The notes under the pieces were generated by a model. The model saw nothing but the letters and a program-made list of their open reading frames with translations. It was not told the DNA's origin and made no database searches. A stretch of DNA of 64,000 nt. Source: Bradyrhizobium sp. CCBAU 051011. GTDB lineage: Bacteria; Pseudomonadota; Alphaproteobacteria; Rhizobiales; Xanthobacteraceae. The stretch covers positions 3,328,501 to 3,392,500 of the forward strand of contig NZ_CP022222.1 of assembly GCF_009930815.1 (NCBI RefSeq), given 5' to 3'. Position 1 is the stretch's first letter. Every line of letters begins with the position of its first letter. Shown here one piece after another: positions 7,696 to 15,308 of the stretch. The translations under genes and the position numbers were made by a program.

Positions 7696-8934
7696 TTGCG
7701 CCAGGCGAAGGCGGCGACACTGCGAGACGTCTTGAACTCAAAGCCCTCTAACTTGCCGCACAAGGCGAACAGAGCATCGGGAGACATCGCCGATCTGGAT
7801 AGAGAGCCGTCCCTCGAGCTGTGGCCGTTCCTGGGCGCCGGCGCGGCGGTCTTGATACTGCCGGACGAGACGGCGCGCGACGGGCGATTGCTCGACGATT
7901 TTCTCCGGCGGAACGGCCCGACCCACGCCTGGCTGCCGGCGCCGCACTGCGAGAGGCTGGCGCGGCTCGAGAATGAGACGCTGCGTTTCGTGCTGACCTG
8001 CGGCGGCCATGTGGGAGCGCTGCGGCGGGGCAAGTACGAGCTTGTGCGATGCGCCGGCCCCGCCGAGACCACGGTGTTGGCGACGAGCCTCCCGGTGCGC
8101 GGCACCGGGGCGGGCGACAACATCGGCAAGCCGGCCGGGTTGTCACATATCCGGATACTCGGCCATGACGACGGCATGTTGCCGGTCGGCGTGAGCGGCG
8201 AGCTGTGCGTCGCCGGCGCCGGCGTTGCGGCCGGCTACTGGGACGATGCGGAGACCACGTCGCGCCAATTCGAGCCGTGTCCGCATGTGGCGCCGGGCCG
8301 GATGTTTCGCACCGGCCAGTCGGCGCGCTGGCTCGCCGACGGTACCATCGCGTTGACCGGGCCGGTGGTGGAGGCGAGCATCGACGGCCACCGCGTGTCG
8401 CTTGCCGAGATCGAGTGCCTGCTGCGATCGAACGGCGCCATCGACGACGCCGTCGTGGTATTCGACGACCGCGATCCGCTGAGCGAGCGGCTGGTCGCCT
8501 TCATCGTGGTCCGCGGCACCGGGCCGGTGCCGGCCCAGTCGTTCGTCCAGACGGTGTGGCACCACCTCGCGCAATGGCTGCCGCCGGCGATGATTCCCGA
8601 CACCTACATGCAGGTCGGCGCGATCCCGCGCGACCTCGACGGGCGCGTGCAGCGCGAGCAGTTGCCGCTTCCCGAACTGGCGTCGGAGCCGGCCGCAGCC
8701 TCGCCCCCGTCCGTTGCCAAGGTGGCCGAGATCGTCGGGGACGTGCTGGGCGTCGACACGATTTCCCCGGACGAGGACCTGTCGGCGCTCGGTATGACAT
8801 CCTTGGCGGCCGCGCGGCTGGCGACCCGCATCCATTCGAGCTTCGGCGCCGCACCCGACCTCTGCCGGATTCGGTCGGCCCCGACGATCTCGGCCATTTC
8901 CAACGCCATTGAGGCATCTGGGAGCCCGTCATGA
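7696..8934 (+). CDS. N-terminally truncated, catalytically degenerate NRPS adenylation domain fused to a carrier (T) domain
   Basis: First gene of the biosynthetic operon (412 aa). Residues from about 40 match the second half of an NRPS adenylation domain ('LELWPFLGAGA', 'GPAETT' at 121-126 for A5, 'GELCVAGAGVAAGYW', 'FRTGQ' at 204-208 for A7, 'HRVSLAEIE' for A8). The first half with the ATP loop is absent, the A7 Asp is Gln, and the A10 segment reads 'DGRVQR' (315-320) without the catalytic Lys. The C-terminus is a clean carrier domain with 'LGMTSL', Ser369 being the expected phosphopantetheine site. Residues 1-38 do not look like an A domain and seem to come from the neighbouring island. 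No good start exists at the junction (TTG 7696 is the only early one), so expression is uncertain. ATGA overlap with the next gene. Confidence 0.75.
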   Translation: MRQAKAATLRDVLNSKPSNLPHKANRASGDIADLDREPSLELWPFLGAGAAVLILPDETARDGRLLDDFLRRNGPTHAWLPAPHCERLARLENETLRFVLTCGGHVGALRRGKYELVRCAGPAETTVLATSLPVRGTGAGDNIGKPAGLSHIRILGHDDGMLPVGVSGELCVAGAGVAAGYWDDAETTSRQFEPCPHVAPGRMFRTGQSARWLADGTIALTGPVVEASIDGHRVSLAEIECLLRSNGAIDDAVVVFDDRDPLSERLVAFIVVRGTGPVPAQSFVQTVWHHLAQWLPPAMIPDTYMQVGAIPRDLDGRVQREQLPLPELASEPAAASPPSVAKVAEIVGDVLGVDTISPDEDLSALGMTSLAAARLATRIHSSFGAAPDLCRIRSAPTISAISNAIEASGSPS

Positions 8935-10058
8935 GCACCGCAACCGCCGTGCAGGATGCCATTCGCGACGTCGTCGACCTGCACCGAGATCGGCTCGAGC
9001 TGCTGCGCGCTCGCCCGGAACCGAAGCTCGGATTCGTGTCGATTCACACGCCGGAGGAAATTCTTCTCGCCGCGGGAGCGATCCCGTTTCGCATCACCGG
9101 GGAGCAAGCGAACACGAGCGATGCCGCCGCGCGACTGAGCGCCAACTACTGCTCGTACGTGCTGGGCTGCCTAAGCGAAGGGATGGACGGCGTCCATGAC
9201 TTCGCCGACGGCGTCGTGTTCGTCAACGGTTGCGACATGCGCAAGCGCCTGTGCGAGGCGTGGGCGTGCGATGTGCCCGGCCAGTCGGCGTATTATCTCG
9301 ATCTGCCCGGGGATGCCAGCGACCTTTCTAAGGCCTACTTCGCGACCCAACTGCGCAAGCTGATCGGGGCGCTCGAGCGGCGCTATGACCGCAAGATCGG
9401 CGACGAGGCGCTCGGGCGGGCGATCGAGACGTGCAACCGGTTGCGCGCGCTGGTACAGGAACTCGATCGCCATGCCCGCAACGGCAGGCGGGTGCTGTCG
9501 GGCGGCGAAGCGATCGGGGTCGTCAAGGCGGCGACCACGGGGCTCAAGGACGCGTTCAACCACCGCGTCGCGACCCTGCTCGACGCGCTCAAAGCCTCCG
9601 ACTCCCTGCCCCGGCGGCGGCCACATCGCGTCATGATCTGCGGCAGCTACTTCGATCACCAGGGTATCATCGACACCATCGAGGACACCGGCGCCGAAGC
9701 GATCTGCGCCGACATCAGCAACGGAGCGAAGTACTTCGAAGGCCGCATCGATCCCGACGCCGAGCCGGTCGCGGCGATCGCCGCCTACTATCTCGACAAG
9801 CACACGAGCGCGCGCCGCCTCGATACCGATGTGAGGATGCGCCACATGCTCGAGCTGGTGCGCGCCTACGGCGTCGACTCGGTCATCTATTACGTTCTCA
9901 AGTTCTGCGACACCAACCTGCACGAATACCCCTACATCCAGCAGAGGCTGCAGGCCGAGAAGATCCCGGTGTTGTTCATCGAAGGCGAACGCAACGCGAC
10001 GAACATCGCCGGCACGCGAACGCGAATTCAGACTTTTCTGGAATCCCGGATGACATGA
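8931..10058 (+). CDS. 2-hydroxyacyl-CoA dehydratase / benzoyl-CoA reductase-like subunit (HgdB/BcrC family)
   Basis: A 375-aa member of the HGD-D family (PF06050 type): iron-sulfur enzymes that make ketyl or aryl radicals on thioester substrates with an electron from an ATP-driven activator. Cluster-ligand candidates are Cys74 ('NYCSYVLGC'), Cys101 ('VNGCDMRK') and Cys326 ('LKFCDTN'), the same three-block spacing as in HgdA/HgdB. The C-terminal 'GTRTRIQTFLE' matches the family's closing motif. It overlaps the carrier gene by ATGA and is followed one base later by the second subunit. Substrate is unknown. The operon context suggests an acyl group on a carrier protein rather than CoA, which is inference. 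Confidence 0.85.
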   Translation: MSTATAVQDAIRDVVDLHRDRLELLRARPEPKLGFVSIHTPEEILLAAGAIPFRITGEQANTSDAAARLSANYCSYVLGCLSEGMDGVHDFADGVVFVNGCDMRKRLCEAWACDVPGQSAYYLDLPGDASDLSKAYFATQLRKLIGALERRYDRKIGDEALGRAIETCNRLRALVQELDRHARNGRRVLSGGEAIGVVKAATTGLKDAFNHRVATLLDALKASDSLPRRRPHRVMICGSYFDHQGIIDTIEDTGAEAICADISNGAKYFEGRIDPDAEPVAAIAAYYLDKHTSARRLDTDVRMRHMLELVRAYGVDSVIYYVLKFCDTNLHEYPYIQQRLQAEKIPVLFIEGERNATNIAGTRTRIQTFLESRMT

Positions 10059-10059
10059 G

Positions 10060-11289
10060 GTGACGCCCGTGAGAACCGAGAGACGCGAAGGAGAGCGCGC
10101 AGCGCAGTATCAGAACCTGCTCGGCCTGATGGGCGAGCCGCATGCCGATGAAGCCGAGGCCCCCCAGGCCCTGCGCAAGGCAATCCGCATGCGCTCGGTG
10201 ATGAACTGCCATCGCCTAGCCGACGCCTACCGCGACGACTCCAAGGTCGCGTACGTGTCCGAGCAGTTTCCCACCGAGGTCGTGTTCGCGGCGGGCGCGA
10301 TGCCGTGGAACATCGAATCAATGGCGATCATGCTCGCCCAGTCGGTCGACGTGAACCGCATCTTCCAGCTGACGCAGGAGAAGGGGCTGTCACGCGACAT
10401 CTGCTCGTTCCTGCGCGGGCCGTACGGCATGATGCTGGCCGATTGCTATCCGACGCCGGACTTCGTCCTGACCAACGACCAGCCGTGCGAGGGCCTCGCC
10501 AAGGAGATGTGCCTCGCCGGGAAGCGATTCAACGTGCCGGTGATCGCGCTAAACACCCCGGAATCGCTCGACGAGGACGCAATCGGCTACGTCGCAGGGC
10601 AGATCGAGCGGATGCGAGAGAGGATGGCGGCGGAGCTCGGACTCGAGGGGAGTTCCGAGTCCCTGCAGCGGGCGGTCGCGTTCTCCAACGAGGCCCGCGA
10701 GTACTACCGCAAGACGGTGGCACTGCTCGAGACCCACAAACTTCCCGGCGTCTCGCGCGAGCTGCAGGAGATCTTCGGGATGAATTATTTCGGCCCGCGG
10801 GAGAACGTGACCCTGTGCAAGGCACTGTACCAGGCTGCGGCCGAGCTCGCCAAGGACGCGCCGGGCAGCGGCAAGCGCGTGATGTGGATCGGCCAGGTCC
10901 CGGAGGAGGCACACGAGCTGCTGCGCCACATGAGCCGCGTGGTCGAGATCCTCTACTGGGCGCCGCTGTGGAACGCCAATCTGCGCAGCCTCGACGAGAC
11001 CCGGCCGCTGCACAGCATCGCCGAGCGGGCGATCCTCTACCACTGGAATGCGGAGCGGATGTCGGTCGAGCTGGAGCGGATCTGCGATCGCTTCTCCGTC
11101 GAAGGCTTCGTGATCGTCAACGTGTGGGGATGCCGGAACATCGCCGGCATCAGCCCGGTGCTCAGGGACTTCGCCGCAAGGCGCAAGATCAGGCACATCA
11201 CGCTCAACATCGACCTGGTCGACCGCAACAACTACGCGTTCAACCACGTCAAGAACCGGGTCGACGCTTTTCTCGAGTTGATGCAATAG
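10060..11289 (+). CDS. 2-hydroxyacyl-CoA dehydratase-like second subunit
   Basis: A 409-aa paralogue in the same HGD-D family, expected partner of the previous product in a heterodimer. Candidate cluster cysteines are Cys115 ('SRDICSFLRG'), Cys143 ('NDQPCEG') and Cys358 ('NVWGCRN'). 'YVSEQFPTEVVFAAGAMPW' near residue 65 is the conserved N-terminal strand and helix ('P.EIl.AaG..P') of the family. Translation starts at GTG 10060 or GTG 10069, right behind the previous stop, so coupling is likely. With the activator gene next, these three genes form a complete archerase-type system. Such systems are oxygen-sensitive and typical of anaerobes, which is notable in this background. Confidence 0.85.
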   Translation: MTPVRTERREGERAAQYQNLLGLMGEPHADEAEAPQALRKAIRMRSVMNCHRLADAYRDDSKVAYVSEQFPTEVVFAAGAMPWNIESMAIMLAQSVDVNRIFQLTQEKGLSRDICSFLRGPYGMMLADCYPTPDFVLTNDQPCEGLAKEMCLAGKRFNVPVIALNTPESLDEDAIGYVAGQIERMRERMAAELGLEGSSESLQRAVAFSNEAREYYRKTVALLETHKLPGVSRELQEIFGMNYFGPRENVTLCKALYQAAAELAKDAPGSGKRVMWIGQVPEEAHELLRHMSRVVEILYWAPLWNANLRSLDETRPLHSIAERAILYHWNAERMSVELERICDRFSVEGFVIVNVWGCRNIAGISPVLRDFAARRKIRHITLNIDLVDRNNYAFNHVKNRVDAFLELMQ

Positions 11290-11309
11290 GCGCGTGGAGG
11301 CGCAACAAC

Positions 11310-12092
11310 ATGATCACGGTAGGTATCGACGTCGGCTCGCTGTCGACGAAGTCCGCTCTCATGAACAATCGCCTGGAGGTGATCGCATCGGACGTGGTGC
11401 TGACCGGAGGCACCAACCGGGCGGCGGCCGAGACCACCTACGAGCAGGTGCTGGCCAAGGCCGGGCTCAGGCGCCACGACGTCGGCTTCGTGGTCACGAC
11501 CGGGTACGGGCGGGAGAACATCACGTTCGCCGACAAGCACCTCTCGGAGATCACCTGCCACGGGCTCGGCATGCACCTCATCAATCCGGAGATCCGCACG
11601 ATCCTCGAGATCGGCGGCCAGGACAGCAAGGCGATCCGGATCGACGAGCACGGGAACGTCGAGAACTTCGCCATGAACGACAAGTGTGCGGCCGGCTGCG
11701 GCAGGTTCCTCGAGGTCACCGCGCGGGCGATGGGGGTCCCACTCGACCAGCTCGGCGAGGTGTCGGCGCGCTCGCAGAACACCGTGCGGATCAGCAATAC
11801 CTGCACGGTCTTTGCCGAGACCGAGGTCGTCTCCCTGGTCGCGGTCGGGACACCCATTCCGGACATCGTGCGCGGCGTCCACAACTCGATCGCGGCGCGC
11901 GCCGCCTCGCTGCTGCGCACCGTGACGATCAGCGGCCGGGTCGGGATGAGCGGGGGAGTGGCGCTCAATTCCGGCGTCGTGCGGGCGCTCGCCGACGCGC
12001 TCAAGACCGACATTTACGTGGTGGACAACCCGCAGGTCAGAGGCGCGATCGGCGCGGCGTTCATCGGCCAGCGGCGCTCGCGCGCCGCCTAG
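11310..12092 (+). CDS. Activator ATPase of 2-hydroxyacyl-CoA dehydratase type (HgdC / BcrA-BadF family)
   Basis: A 260-aa ASKHA-fold ATPase whose homodimer holds one [4Fe-4S] cluster and injects an electron into the dehydratase/reductase on ATP hydrolysis. 'GIDVGSLSTKSAL' is the phosphate-1 loop, 'ILEIGGQDSKAI' (residues 98-110) the connecting motif, and Cys126 ('NDKCAAGCGRF') and Cys165 ('SNTCTVFAE') fall at almost the same positions as the two HgdC cluster cysteines. 'GRVGMSGGVALNSGVV' is the adenosine motif. The ATG at 11310 is chosen because GGAGG lies about 8 bases upstream; longer frames extend back over the previous gene and are shadows. Length is normal. Confidence 0.9.
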   Translation: MITVGIDVGSLSTKSALMNNRLEVIASDVVLTGGTNRAAAETTYEQVLAKAGLRRHDVGFVVTTGYGRENITFADKHLSEITCHGLGMHLINPEIRTILEIGGQDSKAIRIDEHGNVENFAMNDKCAAGCGRFLEVTARAMGVPLDQLGEVSARSQNTVRISNTCTVFAETEVVSLVAVGTPIPDIVRGVHNSIAARAASLLRTVTISGRVGMSGGVALNSGVVRALADALKTDIYVVDNPQVRGAIGAAFIGQRRSRAA

Positions 12093-12110
12093 CGCGCCAC
12101 GGAGGCGCTC

Positions 12111-13538
12111 ATGAACCTGTGTGGCACGAAGATGGGCCGTTACCAGGCGATCGGCCGGCACAACATCGGCAAGCTGCCGGAATGGGCCGCCCTCGACCCC
12201 GACCTGCGCGAGGCCATCCAGGTCGTCGCGCAGGTGCTGCCGTTCCGCGCCAACCGTTACGTGGTCGAGAGCCTGATCGATTGGTCCAAGGTCCCCGACG
12301 ACCCGATCTTCCGGCTAATCTTCCCGCAGCGAGAGATGCTCGACGCCGACGAGTTCGGCGAGGTGAAGCAATGCCTGCGCGAGAACGACAGCGAAGCACT
12401 GGCCAGGACCGTCCGCCGCATCCGGCTGGCGCTCAATCCGCATCCGGACGGGCAGCTTACCCACAACGTGCCGATTGTCGCGGGACGGCCCCTCTGGGGC
12501 CTGCAGCACAAGTACCGCGAAACCGTGCTGTTCTTTCCGTTTCAGGGACAGACGTGCCATTCCTACTGCACGTATTGCTTCCGCTGGGCGCAGTTCGTCG
12601 ACATGGACGGCCTCAAGTTCGCTCGCAAGGATGCCACCGACCTGGTCGCCTATCTCAAGGTCCACCCCGAAGTGACCGACGTGCTCGTCACCGGCGGCGA
12701 CCCCATGGTGATGCGCGCGCCGGTGCTGCGGAAGTACATCGAGCCGCTGCTCGATCCCGCGCTCGAGCACGTGCAGACGATCCGCATCGGTACCAAAGCG
12801 GTCGCCTCGTGGCCGTATCGCTTCGTGTCGGACGACGATGCGGACGACTGCCTGCGGCTGTTCGAGCAGATCGTCGCCGCCGGGCGGCATCTCGCCGTCA
12901 TGGGGCACTACTCGCATCCGGCCGAGCTCGCGCCGGAGATCGCCCGCGAGGCCATCCGCCGCATCCGCGCGACCGGCGCGCAGATCCGCATGCAGACGCC
13001 GCTGATCCGCCATGTGAATGACAACCCCGAGGCGTGGGCCGCGCTGTGGCGGACGGGCGTGCGGCTCGGGCTTGTTCCCTACTACATGTTCGTCGAGCGG
13101 GACACCGGCGCGCGCAAGTACTTCGAGGTGCCGCTGGTGCGGGCGCTCGACGTCTATCGGCAGGCGCAGGCGCGTGTGTCCGGCCTCGGTCGCACCGCGC
13201 AGGGCCCGTCGATGTCGGCGTTCCCTGGCAAGGTGCGGATTCTCGGCTCGGTCACGCTGCGCAGCCTGCTCGACGACTGCGCGGCCGCCGCGCTGGCGGC
13301 GCTGCCGGCGCGTGCCGGGGCGGCCGATCCGGACACGCCGATGCTGATCTGCGATTTCCTCCAGGCGCGCGATCCGGCCTTCGATCGCACGCTCTTCGTC
13401 GCCGCGTGCGACCCGGACGCGACCTGGCTCGATCATCTGCGGCCCGTCGGGAGGCGAGATCGGTTCCCGTTCGACTGCTGGACCGACAACGGCCGGAGCC
13501 ACCGGCTGCAGTCGGAGACGGAGTGTCTGCTGCATTGA
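12111..13538 (+). CDS. KamA-type radical SAM aminomutase
   Basis: A 475-aa radical SAM enzyme of the lysine 2,3-aminomutase type, moving an amino group between C2 and C3 with SAM, a [4Fe-4S] cluster and PLP. The cluster motif is C149-x3-C153-x2-C156 ('TCHSYCTYCFRW'). Other KamA hallmarks are 'DVLVTGGDP' near 190-198, 'GHYSHPAEL', 'MQTPLIRHVND', 'PYYMFVERDTG' (323-333), and 'FPGK' with Lys374 as the likely PLP lysine. The 'CHSYC' form and 'FRWAQFVD' differ from classical KamA ('CRHC'), marking a separate subfamily. GGAGG sits 7 bases before the ATG. Substrate is not readable; lysine, another amino acid, or a carrier-bound aminoacyl group are all possible. Confidence 0.85.
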   Translation: MNLCGTKMGRYQAIGRHNIGKLPEWAALDPDLREAIQVVAQVLPFRANRYVVESLIDWSKVPDDPIFRLIFPQREMLDADEFGEVKQCLRENDSEALARTVRRIRLALNPHPDGQLTHNVPIVAGRPLWGLQHKYRETVLFFPFQGQTCHSYCTYCFRWAQFVDMDGLKFARKDATDLVAYLKVHPEVTDVLVTGGDPMVMRAPVLRKYIEPLLDPALEHVQTIRIGTKAVASWPYRFVSDDDADDCLRLFEQIVAAGRHLAVMGHYSHPAELAPEIAREAIRRIRATGAQIRMQTPLIRHVNDNPEAWAALWRTGVRLGLVPYYMFVERDTGARKYFEVPLVRALDVYRQAQARVSGLGRTAQGPSMSAFPGKVRILGSVTLRSLLDDCAAAALAALPARAGAADPDTPMLICDFLQARDPAFDRTLFVAACDPDATWLDHLRPVGRRDRFPFDCWTDNGRSHRLQSETECLLH

Positions 13539-13639
13539 AGACGTACGACAAAGCCCCCGGCCAATTCCTCAGTGTGAGTGGCGCGCGAGCAGTGCCGCCA
13601 TCGCGGCCCTTGGGGCGATATCCTGAGAGGAGCGAAGCC

Positions 13640-14380
13640 ATGTCCTTCTCCAACGTCTATGACGATGCCGCGCGTGCCGAGGCGTACGCGCGGTTGGAGT
13701 TCCCCTGTACGTACTATCTCGCCTACCGCGATCTGCCGACCATCATCGCGGCCCATGTAAAGGGTGGTACGGCACTCGACTTCGGCTGCGGCGCTGGCCG
13801 TTCGACCCGCTTCCTCAAGAAGCTCAAGTTCGACGCCATCGGGATTGACATCTCGCGGAGCATGATCGCAGCTGCCAAGAAAGCTGATCCGGACGGAGAC
13901 TATCGCCTGGTCGGCAACGGCGATTTCAGCGCGTTCGCGCCCGGATCGCTCGACCTCGTGCTTTCGGCTTTCGCATTCGACAATATTCCCGACCTCGCCA
14001 ACCGGCGCGCCTTGCTGGAAGGCCTGAGACGCCTGCTGCGGCCGGACGGGCGCGTCATCATGCTCGGCTCGACGCCGGAGATATACAGGCACGAATGGGC
14101 GTCGTTCACAACTGAGGCCTTTCCCGAGAACCGCGTGGCGAAAAGCGGCGAGGTGGTCCGCATCGTCATGACTGACGTTGGTGATTCGCGGCCCGTAGTC
14201 GACCTCGTCTGGTCTCACCAGGACTACCTGGACCTGTTTGCGGCCAGCGGGCTCGTGTTGCGCGCCGAGTACCGCCCGCTCGGGCGCGCCGACGAGCCTT
14301 ATTCCTGGGTCAGCGAGATGACGGTCGCGCCGTGGTTCATCTACGTGCTGGAGCGGAGCGGCTCATTTTCCTGCGGCTAG
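13640..14380 (+). CDS. Class I SAM-dependent methyltransferase
   Basis: A 246-aa methyltransferase, last plus-strand gene of the biosynthetic operon. 'GGTALDFGCGAGRSTRFL' (about 42-59) is motif I, 'AIGIDISRSMIAAA' carries the SAM-binding Asp, 'GSLDLVLSAFAFDNI' is motif II, and 'LRRLLRPDGRVIML' the strand-5 motif. The 'YDDAARAEAYARLEFP' start occurs in small-molecule methyltransferases. The ATG at 13640 is chosen over earlier in-frame codons because GAGAGGAG lies just upstream and the preceding frame overlaps the aminomutase. About 100 bases separate it from the aminomutase, so it may also have its own transcript. It ends in an 18-base convergent overlap with the Ppant transferase gene. It could tailor the operon's product; the acceptor is unknown. 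Confidence 0.8.
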   Translation: MSFSNVYDDAARAEAYARLEFPCTYYLAYRDLPTIIAAHVKGGTALDFGCGAGRSTRFLKKLKFDAIGIDISRSMIAAAKKADPDGDYRLVGNGDFSAFAPGSLDLVLSAFAFDNIPDLANRRALLEGLRRLLRPDGRVIMLGSTPEIYRHEWASFTTEAFPENRVAKSGEVVRIVMTDVGDSRPVVDLVWSHQDYLDLFAASGLVLRAEYRPLGRADEPYSWVSEMTVAPWFIYVLERSGSFSCG

Positions 14381-15082
14381 ATTCCGCGCCGGGAGCCATC
14401 GTGCGACCACGCGCCAGTCGGAGCCGCGCATTGCGACCGCGCCGTAGTATCCGTCGTATCCGTCGGGGACTTCTATCTGGACAACAAACCAGTTTGTCAT
14501 GATCGGCGGCTCACCGACGGGAATCACGGGCCGCGGCGCCGGCGCAGAGGATGGAACAGTGAAACAATCGAGCGGAAGCCCGAGACCCTGTCCCGCAGCC
14601 TTCACGACCGCTTCCTTCATGGTCCAGATGCGAAAGAACTCGTCGGTCGGATCGGTCGCGGCGCGCACGCGCTCCGCCTCGTTTTTCGAAAAGAAACGCG
14701 CCGCGATCGCCGCCATTTCGGGAATGTGATGCTTGGCCTCGATGTCGACCCCGACTTCGTTCGCCGCTAGCGCGATCGCGACGACCTCGCCTGAATGGCT
14801 CACGTTGAAGTGGATGTCCGACTGCTGCAGGAAGGGTTTGCCGTTCTCCCGCAGATCGAAACGAAACGCTTGCGGCTCGACGCCCAGATGCCGGGACAAG
14901 AGGCGTCTCAACGCGGCGCGGCCGACGATGCTTCTGCGTCGATCCTCGTCACGATGAAAACGGGCCGCACGATCCGCTTCGGCTGAAGTGAGAAAAGTCA
15001 AGAGGCGCGCAACAACGGATGGCGTAACATCGATCGAGACGAAGAGAAGTTCCACAGCGTTTCGCGCGAGGGCCATGGTCAT
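14363..15082 (-). CDS. 4'-phosphopantetheinyl transferase, Sfp type
   Basis: Transfers phosphopantetheine from CoA to the Ser of carrier domains. In the 239-aa form from ATG 15082, 'FNVSHS' (92-97), 'VGVDIE' (110-115) and 'WTMKEAVVKA' (153-162) hold the family's CoA and Mg2+ residues, including Asp113, Glu115 and Glu157. 'GRAALRRLLSRHLG' and 'NGKPFL' are typical of the first half. It faces the operon and overlaps the methyltransferase end by 18 bases. The obvious client is the carrier domain at 7696-8934 (Ser369). An in-frame ATG at 15112 is less likely as a start. Catalytic residues are intact, so the locus kept its activating enzyme though its adenylation half is lost. Confidence 0.9.
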   Translation of the reverse strand: MTMALARNAVELLFVSIDVTPSVVARLLTFLTSAEADRAARFHRDEDRRRSIVGRAALRRLLSRHLGVEPQAFRFDLRENGKPFLQQSDIHFNVSHSGEVVAIALAANEVGVDIEAKHHIPEMAAIAARFFSKNEAERVRAATDPTDEFFRIWTMKEAVVKAAGQGLGLPLDCFTVPSSAPAPRPVIPVGEPPIMTNWFVVQIEVPDGYDGYYGAVAMRGSDWRVVARWLPARNLAAGK

Positions 15083-15308
15083 CCCGCGGGTCGTCAACTG
15101 GGAACGTGGCATCCATCGCTCCGCGCGCAGGGTCGATCGGATATTTGGAACATTTTCGCACGCGCAAGCAAGTGCGGATTCCGATTTGTTCCGGCCGGCA
15201 TTCCGATTTGAAGCCGGCCGGGGTTTTGGAAGTCGGCGTTTTCGTTTGGGTCAGTTCTTCAGGCATCAAGTCCCTCGTTGATCAACCAGGAAGCGGAGAG
15301 AACTGACC

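Noticed and set aside
7696..7805. A normal N-terminus of the adenylation domain
   Set aside because: Residues 1-38 show none of the A1-A3 motifs and look like continuation of the adjacent island DNA.
8143..8835. 230-codon antisense frame in the A-T gene, and 9171-9923 antisense to the HgdB-like gene
   Set aside because: Typical high-GC shadows; sense frames carry the conserved motifs.
10305..11309. 335-codon upstream extension of the activator ATPase
   Set aside because: Overlaps the second dehydratase subunit out of frame; GGAGG and the MITVGIDVGS start place the gene at 11310.
12315..13535. 406-codon open frame antisense to the KamA-type gene
   Set aside because: Arg/Gly/His-rich shadow composition and no start signal; the sense gene has clear radical SAM and PLP motifs.
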